A DNA stretch of 64,000 bases from Natrononativus amylolyticus (GCF_024362525.1 NZ_CP101459.1:62001-126000), one strand, 5' to 3'; positions 16,088 through 25,043 are shown, counted from the stretch's first letter. Numbers and translations: made by a program. Notes: generated from the letters alone by a model not told the origin.

Positions 16088-18004
16088 CTACTCGGGGTGA
16101 GATGAGGCGGCGGCGGGGCGGCCCCAGTCCTCGTCCGTCGTGGCGCGGCCGCGTCCGCTCCCGGGCCGGCCGGCCGGCGGCCCCCGGACATCCTCGCCCG
16201 CAGCGGCCGCGACGCCGTCACGCCGCGGGTCGCCGCCGACCACGGGCTCGCCGGCGCGACCCGGGACGGGCTTTCGGGCGTACGTCTGGACCGCGCCGCG
16301 GTCGGTCCAGGAGCCGGACATCGGCCAGCCGCGGTCCTCGAGTTCGGCGAGTACGTCCTCGGAGACGCCGTCCTCCCAGGAGGTGCCGTCGACCCGCGGG
16401 TGGGCGATGGCCTCGGCGACGGACATTCCGTGGTCGATGACGTTGGTCAGGACGTTCAGCGGCGCCATCGTCGTCGCGCCGGGTGAGCCGACCGTCAGGA
16501 TCGGCTCGTGGCCGTCGAAGACGAACGTGGGGCTCATGTTGCTCCACGGCCGTTTGTCCGATTCGACCTCGTCGATGGCGCCCGGACCGCCGTAGTACGA
16601 CCCGGTGACGTTCAGCATGAAGCCGTAGCCGGGGACCATTTTGCCGCCGACCCAGCCGACGCCGAGCGTCGACGTGCTCGCGAGGACATTGCCGTGGCGG
16701 TCAGCCACCGTGAAGTGGTTGGTCCCGGAGAGCGCCTCCAGTGCCTCTGCGTCGTCGTCCTCCGCGTCGCCGTCAGACTCCGGTGGGTCGTTCGCCGGGT
16801 CGATCGGGTCGGCGGGCTCGCCGGGATCCCCGGTGCTGTGGCCCGCCGTGCGGTAGGCGTCGCCGACCTGGTACTCCCACGGATCCTGCTCCTCGATGCT
16901 CGTGACCTCGTCGAGCGAGATCGTGTCGACCTTGTCGTCGATGAACTCCTCGGTGAGCGCGCCCTGCCACGGCCGGTCGACGAACTCGGGATCGGCGAAG
17001 TAGCGCTGGGCCTCGTAGTCGGCGTGGCGCAGCGCCTCGTTCTGCAGGTGGTAGCGATCCGCGGAGCCCGGGCCCATCTCGCCGAAGTCGAACCGCTCGA
17101 GGATTTTGAGCGCGCCCGCAACGGACTGGGCACCCATCTGGTTCGGGTTCAGAGCGATCCGGTGGCCGCGGTACGTGATCCAGGTCGGCGCCTCCACCGT
17201 GGCGTAGTAGCGCGCGAAGTCGCCCGCCGTAACGACGCCGCCGAGGTCCTGGATGTACTCCGCCGCGGCCTCGGCGATCGGGCCCTGGTAGAACGCCTCG
17301 GAGCCGCCCGCCGCGATCAGCTCCAGCGCGTCGGCCTTGTCTTCCTGGACGAGCAGGTCGCCCGGCTGGTAGGGTTCGCCGTTCTCGTCGAGGTAGACCT
17401 CGCGGGCGTTCTCGCCGAGGGTGTCCTGCGTCTGGTGGATCCGGAGCGAGAGTTCGCGGTCGACCTCGTGGCCGTTCCGCGCAAGGTCGATCGCCGGCCC
17501 GGCGAGGTCGTCGAAATACCGGGTGCCCCAGCGTTTGAGGGCGACGTCCCAGCCCCTGACGACCCCGGGGACGCCGGCCGCCAGCCCGCGGTCGTAGACA
17601 TTACTTGTCTGCAGGAGCTCAGGGTGGGCGTGCCTCGAGGCACGTGTCTGCTGGTCGAGGAAGTAGGTGTGCTCGTCCTCGGCGTCATAGTACATGACGT
17701 AGCCCCCAGCGCCGAGACCCGTGCTATCGGGTTCCGTAACCGAGAGGACCATGTGCAACGCCACGGCGGCGTCAACAGCGTTACCGCCGTCCTCGAGGAC
17801 CTCCGCTGCGACCCGCGTTGCGTGCGCGTTCGACGTCGCCACGACGCCCTCCGACGACTGGGCGACTGAGACGTCCTCCGGTCCGTCGGGGATCGTTCGG
17901 CCGAGGTCGTCCGTATCCGCCGCCACCGACCCAGCTCCTAGGTTCGCGAGTGCGACGCCGGCCCCGACGGCCGACGCGCCCTTCAAGAATGATCGTCGTT
18001 CCAT
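16088..18004 (-). CDS. Tat-exported gamma-glutamyltransferase-family hydrolase, paralogue 4
   Basis: The first gene of the minus-strand GGT cluster, 638 residues. The start at 18004 gives MERRSFLKG, a Tat signal; an in-frame ATG ten codons earlier would spoil the signal. The self-cleavage site is TNHFTVAD (Thr428). The Arg114-equivalent segment reads DQQTRASRHA, so the usual arginine is a glutamine. An acidic insertion (about residues 385-420, rich in Asp, Glu and Pro) precedes the cleavage site. The C-terminus is Gly/Arg-rich. It is divergent from an HTH-10 regulator 138 bases away, which may control the cluster. Confidence 0.88.
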   Translation of the reverse strand: MERRSFLKGASAVGAGVALANLGAGSVAADTDDLGRTIPDGPEDVSVAQSSEGVVATSNAHATRVAAEVLEDGGNAVDAAVALHMVLSVTEPDSTGLGAGGYVMYYDAEDEHTYFLDQQTRASRHAHPELLQTSNVYDRGLAAGVPGVVRGWDVALKRWGTRYFDDLAGPAIDLARNGHEVDRELSLRIHQTQDTLGENAREVYLDENGEPYQPGDLLVQEDKADALELIAAGGSEAFYQGPIAEAAAEYIQDLGGVVTAGDFARYYATVEAPTWITYRGHRIALNPNQMGAQSVAGALKILERFDFGEMGPGSADRYHLQNEALRHADYEAQRYFADPEFVDRPWQGALTEEFIDDKVDTISLDEVTSIEEQDPWEYQVGDAYRTAGHSTGDPGEPADPIDPANDPPESDGDAEDDDAEALEALSGTNHFTVADRHGNVLASTSTLGVGWVGGKMVPGYGFMLNVTGSYYGGPGAIDEVESDKRPWSNMSPTFVFDGHEPILTVGSPGATTMAPLNVLTNVIDHGMSVAEAIAHPRVDGTSWEDGVSEDVLAELEDRGWPMSGSWTDRGAVQTYARKPVPGRAGEPVVGGDPRRDGVAAAAGEDVRGPPAGRPGSGRGRATTDEDWGRPAAASSHPE

Positions 18005-18100
18005 TTTGATCTGACACTCGACATCGAGTGACATTCACATGCACGCAAATATCACCAATAACAGCACGTTATCCGGCGCGCCTTGTCACATTACCAAAAG

Positions 18101-18108
18101 CTATATGT
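18101..18108 (+). promoter_or_regulatory. TATA box of the HTH-10 regulator gene
   Basis: CTATATGT in the divergent GGT4/regulator spacer. Counting about 25 bases downstream places the start of transcription near 18130. The ATG at 18083 is thus upstream of the promoter core, and the GTG at 18143 is the better start. Confidence 0.5.
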
Positions 18109-18142
18109 TTCAATTATCACAATAACTAGTTTGAATCGGACT

Positions 18143-18772
18143 GTGTCAAACGTCACGTCCGAACCGACCGCCGACGGGCAGATCACCTTCGACCACGTCG
18201 TTGCGACCAGCGACCGGGCACACCTCGTCTACGGGACGATGACCCCCGACGCCCGGGCGACGCTCGACGCCCTGGCAGACCAGGCTGCCGACCTGGATTC
18301 GATGACGGTGATCTCCGAAGCCGACGACAGGGTGCGGTTTGAGGCACGGTTCGCCGAACTCCCCCTTCGCTCCGCCGTGGCCTCACGGGGCGGCTCCGTC
18401 GAGGAGGTTCGACTCGAAGACGGCGATCTTCATCTGCAGTTCCATCTCCCGCCGAGCGTCGACGTACCTGCGCTCACTGAGACGGTCCACGCCACGTATC
18501 CGACCGTCCAGTTTCTCGCCAAGCGCCAGGTCCCACGCCCCCGGGACTCGGTAACACAGCTGCGACAATCGCTCTATGAGGACCTCACCGACCGCCAGCG
18601 GGCGGTCCTCGAAGCCGCCTACCACCGGGGCTACTTCGAGTGGCCGCGAGACGCCTCCGGCGAGGAGCTCGCCGACTCGCTGGGGATCGCCCCAGCGACG
18701 TTCGCCCAGCACCTTCGGAAGGCCGAACAGGTCGTGGTAGACTCGCTTCTCTCTTCCTCTCTGCCAGCCTAA
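18143..18772 (+). CDS. HTH-10 (Bat-type) transcriptional regulator
   Basis: A protein of about 209 residues with the two-part layout of bacterio-opsin-activator-like regulators. The N-terminal alpha/beta sensor region includes FDHVVATSDRAHLVYG. The C-terminal HTH_10 domain has the hallmark LTDRQRAVLEAAYHRGYFEW followed by the LGIAPATFAQHLRKAEQ recognition helix. It is divergent from the GGT cluster, so it may regulate it; this is inferred from position only. The GTG start at 18143 is chosen from the TATA position. Confidence 0.85.
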   Translation: MSNVTSEPTADGQITFDHVVATSDRAHLVYGTMTPDARATLDALADQAADLDSMTVISEADDRVRFEARFAELPLRSAVASRGGSVEEVRLEDGDLHLQFHLPPSVDVPALTETVHATYPTVQFLAKRQVPRPRDSVTQLRQSLYEDLTDRQRAVLEAAYHRGYFEWPRDASGEELADSLGIAPATFAQHLRKAEQVVVDSLLSSSLPA

Positions 18773-19357
18773 CGGTCGCTGGGTCGCCCCGGGGGAGGGT
18801 CCGCTCGAGCAGCGACTCGTTCCGAAGACAGAGCACGCTCCGGAAGTCGTCGACTGATCGCTGATCGATACTGAGTCCCCTCGTCACTGCTCACCAAGAT
18901 TGCCGAGTGGTTACCTGGTGTATTCAGGACGGTTTAACTCGTCAAGGCCATCGAGGTACGCTGCGTGCCAGTTCGTGAGCACCCCTCTGGCGACTAACTT
19001 CGTGTGATGGACGGTGAAGCACGAAGGTTCGACGTCGTTTGGATGGTTTGCTTCGTTCGTTGTCGGATTCCTCCCACGGCTTCAGCCGTGGGCCTCCTCC
19101 TTGCAGTTCTGTGAATCACCTCGAGGTCAAGCCTCGGGGTGATTCACTATCCCAACGTGAGAATTCTCGCGCTTCAGTGCGGGGAGGATGTCACTCATCT
19201 GGGTGTACGCGAACGTGTTTTATCGATACCGGCAATTTCGGTTACAGCTCCTCGTCAACCGGAGGTTCGAGTCGATCTAAGCCTCGTTTTGATGTACCGG
19301 TCGACGATAGGAATTGACAATGATGGCATGTGTATACGATTAATAGAACCGAAGGCT
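18773..19357. other. Gene-free stretch with two IS-type hairpins
   Basis: There is no intact gene. Around 18915-19020 the minus strand has a short open stretch that reads like a C-terminal protein fragment (VLTNWHAAYLDGLDEL) without a start; I do not recognise it. Two palindromes follow at 19073-19092 and 19111-19147. The TATA-like TGTATACG near 19331 serves the small gene at 19358. Confidence 0.5.
19073..19147. repeat. Paired IS200/IS605-type palindromes, copy 2
   Basis: The first hairpin is CCCACGGC/GCCGTGGG (19073-19092). The second is longer: the outer arms GTGAATCACC (19111-19120) and GGTGATTCAC (19138-19147) are perfect and continue inward with CGAGG/CCTCG around TCAAG. The two types are the ones found separately elsewhere in the window. 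Side by side with no transposase, they look like a tiny non-autonomous element or a fossil end pair. They mark the left edge of the accessory stretch. Confidence 0.55.
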
Positions 19358-19624
19358 ATGTCCGAGAAGTACAAAATCGAACTGTTACCGGATGCGAAGA
19401 CGTGCTACAGGTACCTTCAGGTCGGGTTCAGTATCATCGTCCTTACCTTCCTGGTTGGACTGCTGGTGCTCGCGGTTCCGAACCTGATCCCGGTGTACGA
19501 GGTGATCGTGATGCTCACGCTGTTCGTCGGACTCGGGCTGCTGCTGTACGGCGTCGGGACGCATCTACACATCATGCACTTAAATATGCTCGAAATGAGG
19601 GAAGAAGACGGAAGCCACGAATGA
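19358..19624 (+). CDS. Small two-helix membrane protein before the K+ channel
   Basis: An 88-residue protein, start chosen at 19358 about 25 bases after a TATA-like box. The frame is open upstream to 19139 but that part overlaps the IS palindrome. Two membrane helices are plain: about residues 24-45 (IIVLTFLVGLLVLAV) and 50-72 (VIVMLTLFVGLGLLLYGVG). I do not recognise a family. It lies 70 bases before a K+ channel gene on the same strand, so it may be a channel accessory subunit; this is inference. Confidence 0.6.
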   Translation: MSEKYKIELLPDAKTCYRYLQVGFSIIVLTFLVGLLVLAVPNLIPVYEVIVMLTLFVGLGLLLYGVGTHLHIMHLNMLEMREEDGSHE

Positions 19625-19694
19625 GATACGTGTGGCGGCTAACCGGGGATGAACGGCCTGAATCCTTCGAAACGGCGAAAGTAGGTGACCGAGG

Positions 19695-21041
19695 ATGAGA
19701 CTCGATCGCTGGCCAACGAAGACGGCGCGTCGGTTACTGAAGCTGAGCCTCGGGTATCGCATCGCAGTGTACGTCGTCATCGTAGCGGTCATCATGAGCG
19801 TCTACACGGCCTTTTACTGGTACGGAATGGCCGTGTACGAGGGCCGCAACCTCTCTCTCGCTGCTGCCCTCCAGACAGTCGCCCAGTCGTTGACGACGAC
19901 GGGATACGGGCAGGACGCACCGTGGGAAACGACGATCATGAACCTGTTCACGATTCTGATGCAGTTCACCGGTATCTTGCTCCTCTTTCTCCTCCTGCCA
20001 CTATTCGTCGTGCCCTGGTTCAGTCAGTTTCTCCAGCAACGGCGGTTCGATACCGTCGAGCCACTCGACAATCACGTCGTCATCGCCGGACATACGCCGC
20101 TCGTCCACACGTTCATCACGGAAATCGAGTCACATACTCATCCACACCCCTACATAATCATCGAGACGGACCAAGACCGGGCAGCAGAACTTCGCGACCT
20201 CGGTCATACCGTGTTACACGGAGATCCAGAATCCGAATCCGACCTCCGGAAAGCCTCGGTCGAGAAGGCACAGGCAGCGGTCGTCGCTGGCGACGATCAG
20301 TTGACACTGAACGCTGCACTCGCGGTCCACGACGTGGCTCCGATGGTCCCGATAACCGCAACGCTTGAAGACGCGAGACTTCGGCAGTATCTGCACTCGG
20401 CTGGCGTCGAGTACGTCGTACAGCCACGACAGGTCATCGGGCAAGCGCTCGCCACACACTATGCGATGAGTGGGGGACTGCCGACCGATCAAATCGTTAT
20501 CCTCGGTCACGGAACGGTCGGCAGTACCGTTCGGTCTGCGTTGGAAACCTGGGGTGCGGATCCGACCGTCGTAGACATTGACGAGGACGAACGAGTGGAC
20601 GTCGTCGGCGACGCAACCACTATGAAGACACTTCAAGAGGCGGGCGTCGGAAACGCAGACGCAGTCATCATTTCACTCCCAAAAGACCGACAAGCACTGT
20701 ACGCAACACTCCTTGCCCGCGAGCTGAATTCGACAGTCGATATTTTTGTGCGAGTGACAGAGAGCGAAGCAGTTGGCCGAGTCAAACGAGCAGACGCTGA
20801 CTACGTACTTGAGTTATCGGCTATCTCTGGACAGATGGTCGCTGCTGCTGTCCTCGACGAACCCGTTCGCGGTACCGACAGTGATATCCTGTTCACTCGT
20901 CTGAGCGACCCGGACGGAGAACTCTCAGCGCTCGACATCGACCGCGTCATCGGTGTCACTCGAAATGAGGAGTTGTACCTCGCACCGGATCCCGGTTTCG
21001 AACTCCAGCAAAATGACCTCCTTATCTACGTAAGAGAGTGA
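19695..21041 (+). CDS. Potassium channel with two RCK (TrkA-N/C) domains
   Basis: A 448-residue protein that combines a two-helix K+ channel pore with a cytosolic gating ring. Helix 1 lies at about residues 23-43. The selectivity filter is TTTGYGQD (about 76-83), the TxGYG motif of K+ channels, and helix 2 at 95-113 runs into the cytosol. Two TrkA-type nucleotide-binding folds follow: HVVIAGHTPLVHTF (about 130) and IVILGHGTVGSTV (about 270), each with downstream acidic beta strands. The end DLLIYVRE is the usual TrkA-C finish. An antiporter gene follows in the same direction. Together they suggest K+ (salt-in) homeostasis. Confidence 0.88.
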   Translation: MRLDRWPTKTARRLLKLSLGYRIAVYVVIVAVIMSVYTAFYWYGMAVYEGRNLSLAAALQTVAQSLTTTGYGQDAPWETTIMNLFTILMQFTGILLLFLLLPLFVVPWFSQFLQQRRFDTVEPLDNHVVIAGHTPLVHTFITEIESHTHPHPYIIIETDQDRAAELRDLGHTVLHGDPESESDLRKASVEKAQAAVVAGDDQLTLNAALAVHDVAPMVPITATLEDARLRQYLHSAGVEYVVQPRQVIGQALATHYAMSGGLPTDQIVILGHGTVGSTVRSALETWGADPTVVDIDEDERVDVVGDATTMKTLQEAGVGNADAVIISLPKDRQALYATLLARELNSTVDIFVRVTESEAVGRVKRADADYVLELSAISGQMVAAAVLDEPVRGTDSDILFTRLSDPDGELSALDIDRVIGVTRNEELYLAPDPGFELQQNDLLIYVRE

Positions 21042-21220
21042 CACATCCAGCCGCTATCGATTCCGGCAGTTTGGTAACGAGTCACTATTTCGCCGTGGAA
21101 TCCGGCGCTTGTCGGCTTGTGACACAAAGATATCGTCGAAAACGACCGGAGAGAGGATAGGTAAAGCGGTGGTATGACGTTTTGATCGGCGGTGAACTCC
21201 TCGTGACACTGTTTCAAACC

Positions 21221-23266
21221 ATGCCTGTCGAAGATCCGGTAACGATTTTCGCGTTGGCGATGGTTATCTTTCTCGTCGCACCACTCCTCTTGGAACGCCA
21301 TCGATTGCCCGGCATTATCGGAATCATCCTCGTTGGGGCTGCGATCGGTCCGAACGCAGCTGGTATTATCGAGCGAGGGGATGCGATTGTTCTCCTCGGA
21401 GAGGTCGGACTGATCTATCTGATGTTTCTCGCCGGTGTCGAGATCGATCTCAACAGGTTTTTTGACCACATCGACCAGAGCATCGTCTTCGGCGTTCTCG
21501 CATTTCTGATTCCACAAGGAGTCGGTACCGTTTTCGGAATGTGGGCGTTCGGATTCTCGTTGCCGACGGCGTTATTGTTCGCAGCGATCTTCGCTTCGCA
21601 TACGCTGCTCGCATATCCCGTTGCCCGTCAATTAGGGATCGTCGGCAATGACGCCGTCACGGCAACCATCGGCGGCACCGTGCTCACGAACGTACTCGCA
21701 CTGCTCGTTCTCGTCATCGTCGTCGCTTCGACGGAAGCTCCCCTCGATTGGCTGTTTTGGGTGGAACTCGGGCTTGGAATCACGCTGCTCTTCACCGGGA
21801 TCTGGTATATCGTTCCGTGGCTCGGTCGCCGGTTCTTTCGGAGCCTTGCCGAAGAGAGTTACTTCGAGTTCCTCTTCGTCATGACCGCCCTCTTCGGTTC
21901 AGCAGTTTTCGCGGAGGTAGCCGGAATCGAACCCATCATCGGAGCGCTCGTGGCAGGACTGGCGCTCAACCGGCTCATCCCCGATCGAGGACCATTGATG
22001 AATCGCATTCAGTTCGTCGGCAATGCGCTGTTCATCCCGTTCTTTCTCCTCTCGATAGGGTTGCTCGTCGATGTAACCGCGATCGTTGGTGGCCGCGAGT
22101 CGCTGCTGCTCGCTGGGGCACTGATCGGGCTCACACTCGTCACGAAGTTCGTCGCGTCCTGGCTTACTGGCCTGCTATACGCGTATGATCACGACCAGAT
22201 CGGAAGCATGTTCGGGCTCTCGGTCGGACAGGCCGAAGCGTTAGCGATCGTGCTCATCGCGTTCGAGGCTGGTATTCCTGGATTCAATACGGATCTGATC
22301 AATGGCGCAGTGGTGATGATTCTCGTCGTGAGTCTGGTCAGTCCGATCATCGTGGAGAAATACGGGCGAGCAGTCGTGATGAAAGAGCGGCGAGGGAAAC
22401 GCGAGCCAGCCGACGTTCGCCAACGGATCCTCATTCCGTTTACTCCGGTCCCCGAGCACCACGAGGAGCTGATGAGGTATCACGAATCGCTGCTCGATCT
22501 AGCGTTATCTATTCGGGAGGAGCAATCCACCGAACCGTTACACACACTGGCGGTCGTTCACCCGGGACCGAAAACGGAGCAAAAGGTTGTGACCGCCGAT
22601 GCGGCAATCGCACATACGGAAGAGTATGCTGCCGGCGCAGAGGTGCCGGTAACGTTTCACACGCGTGTTGATCACAACATCGCCTCCGGGATCACTCGTG
22701 CAGCTGTTGAAAACCGAATCACGACGATTCTTCTCGATTGGGACGGGATGCGACTCTACAGACAACCGCTCTTCAGTCAGACTACGCGGCAGGTTCTCGC
22801 ATGGACTGACCAACTCGTTCTCGTCTCCCGAATCAGGGAACCGCTCAACACCGTCTCCCGAATCGTCGTCGTCCTTCCACCCGAACTGTCGCAGAACCCA
22901 AACTTCTACGAGGTCGGACAAACGATCGAGCGGATCGCGGCGGGTACTAGCGCGCCGATACGAGCACTCGTCGTCGAGGAGTCTGGGGATCGTTCCGAGC
23001 AACTGTTCGGAGAACTCGAATCGAACACGTCTATTGAGAGCGAATACGTCGATGACTGGGATCGATTGATTCGGGTTCTTTCCGAAGACGTGACGGCGGG
23101 GGATCTCGTGGTGTGTCCGAGTGCTCGCCGAAACACCATCGGATGGCGACCGGAACTCCAGGAACTGCCCGAACGCGTCTCAACGCTCACGCCGGGCGAC
23201 TTCGTCGTAATCTATCCGTCGGTCGGTAGGAGTACCGACGAGCAGCCGCAACTGTCTATGGAATAA
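21221..23266 (+). CDS. Cation:proton antiporter (CPA2/KefB-like) with USP-like tail
   Basis: A 681-residue secondary antiporter. The first about 395 residues form the Na+/H+-exchanger fold: hydrophobic segments, the LPGIIGIILVGAAIGPN motif after helix 1, and a FLAGVEIDL motif typical of CPA2. The remaining about 285 residues are soluble, with two universal-stress-protein-like alpha/beta repeats (RILIPFTP and IVVVLPPE strands), probably regulatory. The ATG at 21221 is preferred; 21182 is a TTG with no support. With the adjacent K+ channel it probably exchanges K+ or Na+ for H+. The ion cannot be told from sequence. Confidence 0.87.
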   Translation: MPVEDPVTIFALAMVIFLVAPLLLERHRLPGIIGIILVGAAIGPNAAGIIERGDAIVLLGEVGLIYLMFLAGVEIDLNRFFDHIDQSIVFGVLAFLIPQGVGTVFGMWAFGFSLPTALLFAAIFASHTLLAYPVARQLGIVGNDAVTATIGGTVLTNVLALLVLVIVVASTEAPLDWLFWVELGLGITLLFTGIWYIVPWLGRRFFRSLAEESYFEFLFVMTALFGSAVFAEVAGIEPIIGALVAGLALNRLIPDRGPLMNRIQFVGNALFIPFFLLSIGLLVDVTAIVGGRESLLLAGALIGLTLVTKFVASWLTGLLYAYDHDQIGSMFGLSVGQAEALAIVLIAFEAGIPGFNTDLINGAVVMILVVSLVSPIIVEKYGRAVVMKERRGKREPADVRQRILIPFTPVPEHHEELMRYHESLLDLALSIREEQSTEPLHTLAVVHPGPKTEQKVVTADAAIAHTEEYAAGAEVPVTFHTRVDHNIASGITRAAVENRITTILLDWDGMRLYRQPLFSQTTRQVLAWTDQLVLVSRIREPLNTVSRIVVVLPPELSQNPNFYEVGQTIERIAAGTSAPIRALVVEESGDRSEQLFGELESNTSIESEYVDDWDRLIRVLSEDVTAGDLVVCPSARRNTIGWRPELQELPERVSTLTPGDFVVIYPSVGRSTDEQPQLSME

Positions 23267-23366
23267 AGACGCTCGAATTACCGAGAATGTGAGAGTGTAA
23301 GTACTCCAGAATCTCGGACCTCTGGTGAGAGTAACAACTGTAGCGATCGCAATCGTAGAGTAGTGT

Positions 23367-24359
23367 ATGAGCCTTTTCGAAGTAGGTCTCCCACTAATCA
23401 TTCTATTTGTCGTATTTGGACTGACTGTCGGTATCCTCTTTGGGTTCTTCGGAATGGGTGGAAGTTTCTTCGTCACCCCTGCGCTTCTCGTTCTCGGGCA
23501 TTCCGCCCCGACTGCCGTTGGAACTGGGCTCGCGTTCGTCTTCTGGACCTCACTCACTGCGACGATTACGCATCGCAGCCTCGACCACATCGATTATCGA
23601 CTCGGTTTCCTGTTGATTCTCGGAATGACGGTCGGCATCGAGATCGGGAAACGAGGATTACTGCTGCTGGCGGACGTCGGACTCGCGGATCTCGTCGTCA
23701 GTCTCCTCTACGTCGTACTCCTCGCATCAATCGGCATGTTCGTTATCCGAGACGGACGACACCCCGCGATCGAAGACGAGAGTTCTGTCGAGAACCCGTC
23801 GTCTCTCTCCGCACACCTCGAACGAGTCACCATCCCACCAACGGTCACCTTTCACAATGGCATTACCCTCTCCGTGTGGGTGGTGCTTCCGATCGCGTCG
23901 GTAATCGGAAGTCTGTCCGGATTCCTTGGAGTCGGTGGCGGATTCTTGATGGTCCCCGCGCTCATGTACGGCTTGGCGATGCCGGGAGCCGTCGCCGTCG
24001 GTACGGATATCTTTCAAATCACCATCTCCAGTGCGTACGGGACGTTCGTCTACGGACAGCGGGGAGCGATTCATTTCGCCATGCTGGTTCCGTTGCTCGT
24101 TGGCAGTACCGTCGGAACTCGTATCGGTGCTGTGCTCACCGACTATCTCGACGACACGGAACTCAGGACGACCTTCGGCGTTATGCTACTGATCGGAAGT
24201 ATCTCTGTGGCGAGCAAGACTATCAGCCATACATACGACATAGAACTGCTGCATACGCTTAGTTTGACGCTCCTCCTTGGCGGTGCGCTGCTGATGAGCG
24301 TAATCATCCTCTACCTCGGAGTGCAAAATATACGCGAAGAACGATCTGGTTTGTTTTGA
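23367..24359 (+). CDS. TauE/SafE family anion exporter
   Basis: A membrane protein of 330 residues with the two-fold repeat of the TauE/SafE (DUF81) family, proposed to export sulfite, sulfoacetate or similar anions. Each half carries the glycine-rich signature: FFGMGGSFFVTPAL (about 28-41) and FLGVGGGFLMVPALM (about 188-202). Each is followed by AVGTGLAF or AVGTDIFQ helices. A short hydrophilic linker (about 130-160) separates the halves. It starts 100 bases after the antiporter. No sulfur-oxidation genes are near, so its substrate remains open. Confidence 0.87.
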   Translation: MSLFEVGLPLIILFVVFGLTVGILFGFFGMGGSFFVTPALLVLGHSAPTAVGTGLAFVFWTSLTATITHRSLDHIDYRLGFLLILGMTVGIEIGKRGLLLLADVGLADLVVSLLYVVLLASIGMFVIRDGRHPAIEDESSVENPSSLSAHLERVTIPPTVTFHNGITLSVWVVLPIASVIGSLSGFLGVGGGFLMVPALMYGLAMPGAVAVGTDIFQITISSAYGTFVYGQRGAIHFAMLVPLLVGSTVGTRIGAVLTDYLDDTELRTTFGVMLLIGSISVASKTISHTYDIELLHTLSLTLLLGGALLMSVIILYLGVQNIREERSGLF

Positions 24360-24467
24360 TCGCCCGCCTGGCCGTTCCAGAGCATATCGCTACCCCGGAG
24401 GATCGGTTAGTACCTGCTACTGGTAGTGGACATTCATACCGAAAGGCAACCCATTAATTATAAAGTT

Positions 24468-24539
24468 AGAGTGCTTTCCGGAGACAATCGTGCTACTTGA
24501 TCTCCTGATGTGGGAATTTAGAGTACAATAAAGCACTCT
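24468..24539. repeat. Spaced 10-base inverted repeat upstream of a small membrane gene
   Basis: AGAGTGCTTT (24468-24477) and its exact complement AAAGCACTCT (24530-24539) are separated by 52 bases. They lie 50-120 bases before the ATG at 24591, in an AT-rich intergenic stretch. They could be paired operator half-sites or a looped RNA. Confidence 0.4.
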
Positions 24540-24590
24540 GCCGACCTAGCTTAGATTGGGGAGATTCCGGATGGACCCCTCAGGTGAATC

Positions 24591-24893
24591 ATGGCAACGA
24601 CAACCGCTTCCCAGACCGACGCTGCGTTCGTGGATCATCTCAACGTACCGGCGTTAGCGTTCGCAGGAGCGATCATGGCGGCAGCAGTCATGCTATTGCT
24701 CGGAATACTCGCTAACGTCGGTCTATACGAAGGAGCGGCCGCAATGATGATGGAATGGCACATGTTCTTCTCGCTCACGTTCAGTGGGATCATCACTGGT
24801 ATGGTGGAGGCAGCAATCATTACGTTCGTGGTCCTGTACGTCTTCTCGTGGATATACAACACCATTGCCGCGAGATCCACCGTCAGCGAATGA
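24591..24893 (+). CDS. Two-helix membrane protein, possibly DUF5676-like
   Basis: A 100-residue protein with two strong helices: about 22-44 (FAGAIMAAAVMLLLGIL) and 60-88 (GIITGMVEAAIITFVVLYVF), ending in the FSWIYN motif. The second helix with a trailing W-I-Y-N resembles small DUF5676-type membrane proteins often found near metal or copper genes. I hold that family call loosely. It is the last gene before the tnpB fossil. Confidence 0.65.
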   Translation: MATTTASQTDAAFVDHLNVPALAFAGAIMAAAVMLLLGILANVGLYEGAAAMMMEWHMFFSLTFSGIITGMVEAAIITFVVLYVFSWIYNTIAARSTVSE

Positions 24894-24936
24894 GCAACAG
24901 ATGCTCACTATATTTTAAAGATACCTCGTAATCAGA

Positions 24937-25043
24937 GGATTGACATCCTCCTCGCCGTGAACAGAGAGGAAGCAAAGCGGCGCAGCGATCACCGGTAACA
25001 CGTTCCAACGATCCCCTCGCCGTGAACAGAGAGGAAGCAAAGC
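24937..25043 (+). repeat. Left-end-like block with a 29-base direct repeat
   Basis: The stretch ATTGACATCCTCCTCGCCGTGAA resembles the left end of haloarchaeal IS1341-type (tnpB-only) elements. A 29-base unit starting CCTCGCCGTGAACAGAGAGG occurs exactly twice, at 24950-24978 and 25015-25043, with 36 bases between. The first copy is part of the putative IS end, so the repeat is probably a duplication of that end. Confidence 0.4.

Noticed and set aside
18083-18142. N-terminal extension of the HTH-10 regulator from the ATG at 18083
   Set aside because: The TATA box at 18101 lies inside this stretch, so it would not be transcribed; the residues are also unlike the family.
24950-25043. Two exact 29-base repeats with a 36-base gap, like one CRISPR unit
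   Set aside because: Only two copies exist; the first is part of a left-end-like IS block and the repeat does not resemble haloarchaeal CRISPR repeats. A duplicated IS end explains it better.
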